Below, piece after piece: positions 1 to 9,286 of a stretch of DNA of 64,000 nt. The position numbers and the translations under genes were made by a program. The first letter of the stretch is position 1, and every line of letters starts with the position of its first letter. This DNA comes from Saposhnikovia divaricata (lineage: Eukaryota > Streptophyta > Magnoliopsida > Apiales > Apiaceae), in contig CM071601.1 in NCBI GenBank assembly GCA_036435485.1, positions 183,680,939 through 183,744,938 on the forward strand, given 5' to 3'. The notes beneath the pieces were generated by a model. It saw only the letters and a program-made list of their open reading frames with translations. It had not been told where the DNA came from and did not search any database.

Positions 1-502
1 AGTAAAATATGAAACAAAAAATAACACAAACAAAAAAATTGCATTTCCTTTTAAGTTATAGCTGGATTTTTTAAAATCTAACAAAATTAAAAATTGTAAA
101 TACAAATGATCACATCAATGCTTGATTTACTTTTTTCTTTTTAGTGGAAGGTTAAAAAAATTCAATAATCAAAAGTTATACGACATCTATAAAAATAATA
201 AAAAATGTAAAGCGGGTTTATATGCTTAATTTTATTTTTATTATTTTATTATATGCTTGATTTACTTGATTTTAACTCAAAGAATTATTTGGTAAAAATA
301 AAGGATTAAAAGAATGAAAAATTGAATATGGGTTTTTAAGCAGTGTTGATTTAAAAATTTAATATAATTTATTTAAATACAATTTATTTTGTATCATGTA
401 AAGGCCTAAGGTGATTTAGGAAAGAAAAAGTAGTAGGTGTATTAGAATTTGACAAACAAGATAAAGTAAAGAGAAAAATTAAGAATATGATGGTCAAAAT
501 AT

Positions 503-1119
503 CCGTGTTCTTAAAATCGGATCAGCCGGTTCGATCGGTCAGACCGCTAACCGGTGGCTGGTCTGGTTCGATTCATCCCTAAAACTAGTCCTCCAGTTTT
601 CCTGGTCAAAATTGGCCAAAAACCGGTAAAACCTATACCGGACCGGCAGGCAGGCGAACTGGACGCAACAAACCCAGACTTTACTTATTTTCAAGAAACT
701 GCAGCAGCCCATACTACCATACTCACAATTCAAAAGATCTTACATCTTTTCTTTATCTTTTTTTAATAGATTCGATTCTCCTTTGAATTTGTTAGCCCAT
801 GTGCAGGCTTTGAATCTTCAAGTTTCTTACAAGAATCTCTCTTTCCAGCCCAGTTTATCCACTTCCCCCTTTCTCCTCAATTATTTTCAATCATATATAC
901 ACACATACACATGTAAGTATATAATTATTTTTTTTTTCCGTTTTGACATAACGGGTTTTATTCATTGGACTTAAAGTTTTGATCTTTAATCAATGCAATT
1001 AAATTTAGTGCCTGGTGTGCTTGATTTTCATGTAAAGTTTGGCTATTTTAAGTGTTAATAAAGTTGCCTCACGTTTTTTCTATCTTTTTCATATTTTTAT
1101 CATGTTTATCAATAATGCA

Positions 1120-1171
<52 letters not shown>

Positions 1172-1553
1172 CTTGTTCTAATAGAAACTAACTTAGAATA
1201 GAAACTAGAAACTAAACCTAAATTAAATATTTCAAGCTAATCTAATGACCAAATTAGGGGTACTCCAATACAAAAAACGTTTAAAATTATTGTCTCTATT
1301 CAACAAAAATATAAAAAAAATAAAAAAAAATTAAAAAAAAGTTACTGTTCACGTGATGACGTGGCACGTGAACAGTAACTTTTTTTTAAAATTTTTTAAA
1401 ATTTTTTTTTATATTTTTGTTGAACAGAGCCAAGAATTTTAAACGTTTTTTGTGAAGGTGCCCCTAGCGGGGCCATTAAAATAAATGAAATATAATTTAT
1501 TTAGTGTAGGTTTCTAGTTTCTATTTTAATGTTGGTTTCTATTTGAACGCTAG

Positions 1554-1615
<62 letters not shown>

Positions 1616-1733
1616 TATATTACATAATTATGACGTCACACCGGTTGAACAACTGATTAAAACGGTTGAACCAAATGAACCAGTAACTAGTAGGGCTTCC
1701 GGTTCGATGCCCGATCCGGTTATGAAAACACAG
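503..1733. mobile_element. hAT-like non-autonomous element, copy A
   Basis: The ends are C(C/T)GTGTTC with a CGGACCGG-type stretch just inside, and the inverted GAACACAG. They are flanked by the 8-bp direct repeats CAAAATAT (495-502) and CAAAATAC (1734-1741), which fits a hAT-type target duplication. The interior contains CCGGTTCGACCGGT-like repeats, a gene-like stretch at 660-900 and a (TA)n tract that received the foldback element at 1168-1555. No transposase is visible. The counterpart is 8622-14292 in copy B. Confidence 0.65.
1168..1555. mobile_element. Foldback MITE inserted in a TA microsatellite
   Basis: The left end (GGGTCTTGTTC...AATAGAAAC) and the inverted right end (GGCTAGCGTTC...AATAGAAAC) pair over most of the element, giving one long hairpin. 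The loop region near 1340-1385 is an almost perfect palindrome with two CACGTG hexamers and a TGACGTGG. The element sits inside (TA)n and is flanked by TA. It is absent from copy B, where the (TA)n runs uninterrupted at 14161-14195. It has no coding capacity. Confidence 0.8.
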
Positions 1734-1759
1734 CAAAATACAATAAAAAGGTGTGTGAC

Positions 1760-2286
1760 TAGGCTGTCAATGGATCAGATATCCGACCCGATCCATAGCT
1801 AAATTAACGGGTATGGATCCTTCCAAAAAAAAATCCGATCCGATAACGAGCGGATATGGATTTGGTATGTTTCGATCCAATAACGATCCGATCCGAATAT
1901 ATTATATATGTTATACATTTTATACATTTAGGTAATATATAGTATATATTCAATATATACATAAAACATATAAAATATATAAAATTTTATATAAATAATA
2001 TTATTTTAGAATATAAATTTGGATTTATGAATGTATATGTAATAATTTTAATTTTTATTTTATCAAAAAACTTTAAAATACTATTTTTTAAATTAAAAAA
2101 TTTTATTATTAAAATTTATTAAACGGATCGGAGGTCCGATCCGATAACCCGAAACCCGAACGGATCGGATATGGATCGACCTAAAAAATATTTGACTCCT
2201 AATCCGATCCGAATCCGAAAATTTTTAACAAATTCGGATATGAATTTATGGTGATCAAACCCGAATCCGACCCGTTGACAGGCCTA
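1760..2286. mobile_element. hAT-type MITE rich in GATCCGATC motifs, copy A
   Basis: The terminal inverted repeats are TAGGCTGTCAATGG and TAGGCCTGTCAACGG. The 8-bp flanks are TGTGTGAC (1752-1759) and TGTGTAAC (2287-2294). Both subterminal regions are dense in GGATCGGAT/CCGATCC words, and the middle is AT-rich and non-coding. The same element is present at 14319-14860, so it inserted before the segment was duplicated. Confidence 0.8.
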
Positions 2287-2344
2287 TGTGTAACAATAAA
2301 TTGAGGATGTGCAAACATTAACACCCATAATATAATATGTAAAA

Positions 2345-2720
2345 TGTTAGACGCACAAAATTTCGTACACAAATTATAATAAAAAATACATGTCATATTT
2401 TAATTTAATAATTATTCAATCAGTTGTAATGTATTCACGTGCATTAACATTAATCTCTTACAATAAGAATATTCTATTATCTCACATCATAATGTCATAT
2501 CATTTTACAATAATTTTTTGTACAAAAATATATACCCTTAACTTAGTACTCATATATTTCATCCATTCCAAATTTTTTGTCTTTATTTAATTCTTAATGA
2601 TCAAATTAACGAAAGTTTGACCAATTATTATATATATAATATAAATAAAAATTATATTATTAGAAAATATATTTAATCTATTTTAATATATATTTTTTAA
2701 ATTTAGATAAATATAGCAAT
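2345..2720. repeat. Local direct repeat unit (partner near 3010-4310)
   Basis: A stretch of about 350 bp (CATGTCATATTTTAATTT onwards, through the TAATGTATT and ATTAACATTAAT words) recurs about 650 bp downstream at 3045. There it is split by the two 9-bp-TSD elements. The same pair occurs in copy B (about 14928-15290 and 15612-15985), so this tandem repetition is older than the large duplication. It is non-coding. Confidence 0.7.
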
Positions 2721-3092
2721 TTTTTTGCAGCTTCGCAACCCGTATAGATAGATATGGTAGAACATAGAATATAGACATATGGTAGAACATAGTTAGACAT
2801 CCATCTCTCATTCTAAATTATTTTTTTAAGTTTATAGCAACATTTTACAAAATAAATAAAACTTTTTTTTTGTGAAAATATTTTGAGTAACTACTTGTGA
2901 TTTGCATTTCTTCTGCTCATAGATTAAAATTTTTATTACTGTTATTGAATTATATATTTGAATTTATCAATATTGCATTCAACTCTTTTGCAATACTCAG
3001 GGACCAACACTATAAAATTTCGTACAATTTTTTTTAAAAAAAATACATGTCATATTTTAATTTAATAATTATTCATTCAATTGTAATGTATT

Positions 3093-3865
3093 GGGTGAGT
3101 GCCCTAAATACCCACTTTTTAATTATCTCTAACCAAAATACCCACGGCGCTGAAGCATTGTCCAAAATACCCAGCAGTCACGCTAGACACAGCAGCGTAT
3201 ATGCTGATACGCTATTTGAAACCACGTATTGTCAAGACACGCCCATGCCATGGGAGTGTTCTCCACCACACACGCATCTTCTACAGGCGTAACTGTAAGA
3301 TATGCATGTTGAGACGGCGCATCTGACGTCAGCATCATCGTCTACACAGCTCCCTCCATTGGCGATTTCGATGGTTTTTTGTTTCATTTCGTTCGTTCAC
3401 CTCACTGATTTTCCCTACATCTCCAATATATCATTCGAATCGTCTCTCGATTCTCTACACACCTACACCAATTTCATCCAATTTGATATGCTGGCTTGAA
3501 AACGCCCAAATCAAATCATTTTTTTTCGAGTTTTCGGCGAAAGCTTGGCACGCCCCTGCGGGGCCAGCTGAGACAAACCGATAGGCGGAAGAGAAAACCG
3601 ATGAGTAGCTGATCTTGTGGTGATGATTTGGAGGCTGGGAGACGAAGCAATGGTGGGAGACGAAGCAAGGTCGACAAGTCGCCGTCCAGTCGCCGTTTAA
3701 GAGCTCTCGATTTTCTGTCAAGTTTTGCTTGTTTCTGGCGAGCTACAGTAAACTCGGATACGCCGATTGGAACGGCGTATCTCGTGGGTAGTCTGGGCGG
3801 AATTTTGAAAATCGAGTATTTTGGTTAGTGGGTAGGGAAAAATTAGGTATTTTGGGCATTCTTTC
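3093..3865. mobile_element. Mutator-like non-autonomous element, 9-bp TSD
   Basis: The element is flanked by perfect 9-bp direct repeats TAATGTATT (3084-3092 and 3866-3874). Copy B has the uninterrupted site at about 15682. The imperfect terminal inverted repeats contain GTGCCCTAAATACCCAC at the left and the inverted ATGCCCAAAATACC at the right, followed by a shared AACCAAAATACC. The interior (3140-3800) is much richer in GC than its surroundings and carries GATACGC words near both ends. It could be captured genic sequence, but I recognise no protein. Confidence 0.8.
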
Positions 3866-3994
3866 TAATGTATTCACGTGCATTAACATTAATATCTTAC
3901 AATAAAAATTTTCTATTATGTAACATCAATACATCATAATGTCATATCATTTTAAAATATTTTTTTGTACAAAAATTTATACCATTAACTTATT

Positions 3995-4237
3995 GGAAAA
4001 TTCTCAGTGGCACCCTTGTACTTTTGACTTTACCCAATGGTACCCTTTTCCTATTGGTACCCTTCATTATTCAACTGACAATGGTACCATTGAGAATTTC
4101 ATATACTAACATTTTGGTCGATGAAGTGACATTTCATGGAAAAGCCAAAAATACAAGGGTACCACCCGTAAGTCAAAAACACGAAATGACACCACTTGGA
4201 AAAATCAATAACAGATGGGCACCATTGAGAATTTCCC
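3995..4237. mobile_element. Short Mutator-type MITE, 9-bp TSD
   Basis: It is flanked by perfect 9-bp repeats TAACTTATT (3986-3994 and 4238-4246), with the empty site in copy B near 15800. The terminal inverted repeats are GGAAAATTCTCAGTGGCACC and the inverted GGGAAATTCTCAATGGTGCC. The interior repeats GGTACCATTG-like words. It has no coding potential. Confidence 0.82.
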
Positions 4238-4310
4238 TAACTTATTACTCATATATTTAATATCTCCCAAATTTTTAGTCTTTGTTTAATTTTTAATGAG
4301 CAAATTGATC

Positions 4311-5010
4311 AAAAAAGAATTGATGCTAATCAATTCTTACATATGAAAAGAAAGCAAATTTTTACATATGTAAAGAATTGATGGAACTTCCCAAAAAAGA
4401 AAGCGTAATGAAATAAGAGGGACAGGGGAATATAATTTTGTAATTTATTTTTACAATTGTTTTTTTTTTGAAAATTTAAATATTAATTTTTTATTTAAAA
4501 GAAAAAAAATTATAATAATTTATGAAACTCATGAATATTAAAAAAATAAGAGGGACCGAATGGAGTTTTATATAAAAGATTTATTGGAATGTGGACAAAG
4601 TCTCAGTCTTATATAAAATATTTATGTTAGTAATTTTTGAAAACTGGTTGATAAGCGCGGGTTTCTACATTTTTGTCTGGGCCTATGACGCTATGCGGTT
4701 AATGGACAAATGAAATGAATATTATTAAGAACAAAAGTATCTTTCCATCAGAATATATTTTATATGTCTATTATTTGTCGCACCTGATTGTCTTCTATTA
4801 TGTAAATTATGCAAATTTATCGATATCAAGCCATATAAAAGATACAAATATCTATTATGTAAATAAATATAACATCAATTATGTAAATTCATCTAAATGT
4901 CCATGCAATATCTACCAGATATTTTTTAAATTAATAAATTGTGAAATAATATTTCATAAAAAATGCTATATATTAGTTAAATATTTATATAGTAAGTAGA
5001 ATATTATTTA
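4311..5010. other. AT-rich spacer, no gene seen
   Basis: This is low-complexity A/T-rich DNA. The ORF at 4715-4999 is an open run of AT-rich codons with no recognisable domain and is not supported as a gene. Confidence 0.5.
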
Positions 5011-5460
5011 CACGTTTATTATTTGAATATTTGGTTATTTTACCACTATTACTATTTCGGGTTCATTTAATTTGGAGAGATACCTTGACAAAACTTGCAT
5101 TCAGTTTCCTGATCTTGACTCTTGAAGGTGAGCTACAAACGGTTTCGGCCAGGATAATAACAGCATCGAGTAGTACATTATTTTCTCTATCTTTATTATT
5201 AACCAAGAAGGCAAGAAGTAGGGAATGTGTTCAATGGTTGTCCCCAATTTCTTCGTAATAATGAGCCAAACTGCCAAATGTAGCAGTTAGTTTTGTTAAA
5301 AGGCAGGTTAACGGGATAGCTAACTAACACTTGTTAGTTAGCGGATCCTGCATCGTAAATTGCTCTCAAATTTTTATGGTTCTTCTCTTTAGTGTTGGAA
5401 TCGATTGTATGTGAATCCCGTTTTTCTTAATGAAATCATTTTCCTTTCAAAAAAAAAAAA
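5011..5460 (+). mobile_element. Possible A-tailed retrocopied fragment
   Basis: This is a less AT-rich island. It ends in TTTCCTTTC followed by 12 A residues (5449-5460), with AATGAAATCATT just before the tail, resembling the 3' end of a polyadenylated transcript. An inverted pair (CTAACTAACAC / TTGTTAGTTAGC) lies at 5320-5340. No clear target-site duplication or protein domain was found, so the element class is not assigned. Confidence 0.35.
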
Positions 5461-8130
5461 GATTTATTTCAATATTAACACTTGAAAGTTATCATAATAT
5501 TCGATTATTTTATAAATTAGATCAAATAAATATAATTAATATTAAATAAGAAACGTATGTTTTTAATAATAATGTATACACTTTTTCTAATTTGTTGGAA
5601 TGCCAAAAAATGAACAGCATACTTAACATTCCTCTTACTTCAAAGAAGAACCAACAAAAATATTATGACATCATATATATCTTATTCAACACCCCATGGT
5701 AAATACTCTAATAATAAGACCATCTAGATTCTCAAAGAAGCTAGTATTTGACTTATATCAAAGATGCTGTAGTGACAAGAGCTTTATGAAATCGACGTGT
5801 GATAGGAATCGGTTCTTCTAAATCTTATTCCTTAAGTATATTGTTTGGCAATTTAGATAGTTTGATAAATAAAAAAATGTTTGAGATATAGAATAATAGT
5901 ATAAATCCTATAAAATAATTCATCATTTTTTTCAAATATGAAAATGTTAAATTTTTCTTCATTAGAAAAAGAAAAATAAAAAACCAAAATAGTAAAATGG
6001 CTCAATTTAAAAAGTAGTTCTTTCACAAAATATGAATTGACATGTAATTACAAAATAAAAAATGTCTTTAAATATGTATCAAGAAAGTAAATGCTAAATT
6101 AAAACTTTAAAAATGTTATAAAAATATGTGATAATTGGAAATGACACCAGAATTTACCAAAATATATTCAACAAAAAAAAAGATAATTTTAAATGATTAC
6201 TAAATTTAGTAAATAAAAATCACAAAAAACTTTAATATAATGCACATTAAACAAATATAAATTACAAAAAAATCTTAAAAAGGATAACATGTTTCTTTTT
6301 ATGGAAAACTAATTAAGACAACACATATTACCATAAACATCCAAAAAATATATAATAAACGAAAACAAAAAATAATATTCAAATAAATAAAAAAAAATTA
6401 TTACCCCGTATATTTTCATAATAATTCAAAAATAATAAGAAAAAAATACCTCGGACACAAGAAAAAACACACCGCTTAAAGATAACCACAAGCATCTTAA
6501 AATACTTGATAAAAAAAATAAAGATGATTACTTATACAGTAATTTTTTTTTTAAATTTAATAAGTTAGAAATTACGAATAGATAAAATTTCATCAACAAT
6601 AAAATTTAAACTAAGTTAATACGTATTCAAACTAATAAAATACACATAAAAAATTCATTAATTATTATTACAGGTTAACATATCTTGTTATTAATTTTAG
6701 TATATATAAAATTATAAAATATTTATGTTTTTTTATTCAGAAAAATGTAATTTAGTATAATATAAGAAAAAAAATTGTAAAATATTGCAATAAAAATACC
6801 TACAAATCATCCAATGCCTTAGTGTATAAATAATAGAAGCAAATAGAGAAAGAGGATATGATTCCTATTTCCTATCAATCAAAATGGAGCTGTCCATTAG
6901 AAAAAATAAAATAATTAAAAAATTACATTAAAAATTATATTTAAAACAAAAAATTCATTTATTTTTTATTGGAATCATTATATTGTTTTTTAATATTTAA
7001 ATAGAAAATAATTTTTAATCTACATATCAAAATATAAAAAAATTATTATGTTAAATTTAACAATTGTTATCTAAATTTTTTAAAAATTTAATGATTCTTA
7101 TTTGTTGGTCATACTAAAGATGAGACTACCAAAATTTTAGATAATTTTTTTTACATTTATCATATATAACATATTAGTTTAAAATTTTTTCAATTTACAT
7201 ATTTATTTACATATTTATAATTATATAAATTCACGATTATCTTTTAATATTTACAATTTTATTAAATTTTAAAAGTTTGTTATTATAATAACATTATTTT
7301 TATTTTTAATATGTTGGGCATAGAGTCTTAGATTTAAAAAAAATTAATTTACTTATTAAAAATATAGTATTCCTATTTAATATAAAACAATTAAATTAGA
7401 GTTAAAATAAATAAAAAATTGATATTAACGCTCACTTTGTTCTTTTGTCTCGGGTTCAAAAAATTATTAAACGATTTATAATCCACGCGAAACTTATAAT
7501 ATAATTTTTAATTTAGTGATTATTTAAAAATTATTATGAAGTTATCGTGAAACTCAAGAAAAAGAAAGTTATGTATTTTTATATAAAGAATTTTATTCAA
7601 TTTTAAAAATTTACTTATATTTGATTAAATGTATTGAAATACATTTATTAGCATTTGAATGCAATTTTAATAACAATCAAATACATCTTTTAATTTTAAT
7701 ATTAGATCCAACGATTCTCTATTTATATTAAGATTTAAAGATATTTATTGTTGGTGGTTTAATAATCAAATTATGGATAATATTTTTTTATGCTTATTAT
7801 TTATAAGAAAATAATATAATTTTATAATGTATTTTGAATTGTAAAATAAAATAGAATAATAATGTATAAAAATAAAACAAAATAAGAATAAGTAAATATG
7901 AGTTTTGGTAAAAAAAAAAAGGGAAGATTAATTAAAGATTAGGAGTAAATATCAGTTTCAATTAGAATTATTTTTAATTTAATTTGATTCCGTGCAAATT
8001 ATATTGTGACTCTTTCTTAATGTTTTTTTTATCTTTTTGTAAATATGAAACATAAAAAAAGTTGATTTTTACAAAGATTTAGTGAAAAAATTATAGATAT
8101 TGTATTAATTATCATAAATAACATTAATTC
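5461..8130. other. Very AT-rich spacer between the duplicated copies
   Basis: About 2.7 kb of A/T-rich sequence with long homopolymer runs and no ORF of note. I see no primer-binding site, polypurine tract or terminal repeats that would make it the interior of an LTR element. Confidence 0.6.
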
Positions 8131-9286
8131 TAGTAAAATATGAAACAAAAAAAAACACAAACAAAAAAAATTGCAATTCCTTTTAAGTTATAGCTGGATT
8201 TTTTTAAAATCTAACAAAATTAAAAATTGTAAATACAAATGATTAAATCAAGATAATATGCTTGATTTACTTTTTTCTTTTTAGTGAAAGGTTAAAAAAA
8301 TTCATTTATCAAAAATTATACGACATCTATAAAAATAATAAAAAATGTAAAACGGGTTTATATGTTTAATTTTATTTTTATTATTTTATTATATGCTTGA
8401 TTTACTTGGTTTTAACTTAAAGAATTATTTGGTAAAAATAAAGGATTAAAAGAATGAAAAATTGAATATGGGTTTTCAAGCAGTGTTGATTTAAAAATTT
8501 AATATAATTTATTTAAATACAATTTATTTTGTATCATGTAAAGAAAAAGTGGTAGGTGTATTAGAATTTGACAAACAAGATAAAGTAAAGAGAAAAATTA
8601 AGAATATGATGGTCAAAATACCTGTGTTCTTAAAATCGGACCGGTTGGTTCGACCGGTCAGACCGCTAACCGGTGGCAGGTCCGGTTCGGTTCATCCCTA
8701 AAATCAGTTCTCCGGTTTCCCTGGTCAAAATTGGCCAAAATCGGCAAAAAACTGGTAAAAATGGGTACCGGATCGGACCGGCAGGCGGGCGGATCGGACG
8801 CAACAAACCCAGACTTTAATTATTTTCAAGAAACTGCAGCGGCCCATACTACCATACTCACAATTCAAAAGATCTTACATCTTTTCTATACCTTTTTTTA
8901 ATCGATTCGATTCTCCTTTGAATTTGTTAGCCCATGTGCAGGCTTTGAATCTTCAAGTTTCTTACAAGAATCTCTCTTTCCAGCCCAGTTTATATTGGTG
9001 GGGGGATTAGAGATTTCACTTATGGAAATGGCAGGTACTAGTTCATCCACTTCCCCTGTTCTTCTCAATTATTTTCAATCATATATACACACATACACAT
9101 GTATGTATAATCTTTTTTTCTCTCTTTGCTAACCAAACTATTTTTTTTTCGTTTTGACATAATTTGTTTTATTCATTGGACTTAAAGTTTTGATCTTTAA
9201 TCAATGCAATTAAATTTAGTGACTGGTGTGCTTGATTTTCATGTAAAGTTTGGCTATTTTAGGTGTTAATAAAGTTGCCTCTCACA

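Larger units (their letters stand above)
1..4310. repeat. Segmental direct duplication, copy A
   Basis: This stretch is closely similar to 8131-15868 in the same orientation, apart from insertions private to one copy. The window opens inside the repeat, so its left border is not visible. On the right the two copies stop matching near 4310. Copy A holds a foldback MITE (1168-1555) and two 9-bp-TSD elements (3093-3865, 3995-4237) that copy B lacks. Copy B holds a LINE that copy A lacks. I see no convincing long coding region; the short ORFs run through transposon termini and AT-rich DNA. Confidence 0.9.

Noticed and set aside
4715..4999. A 94-residue plus-strand ORF
   Set aside because: Compositionally it is just AT-rich sequence without stops; no motif and no gene context.
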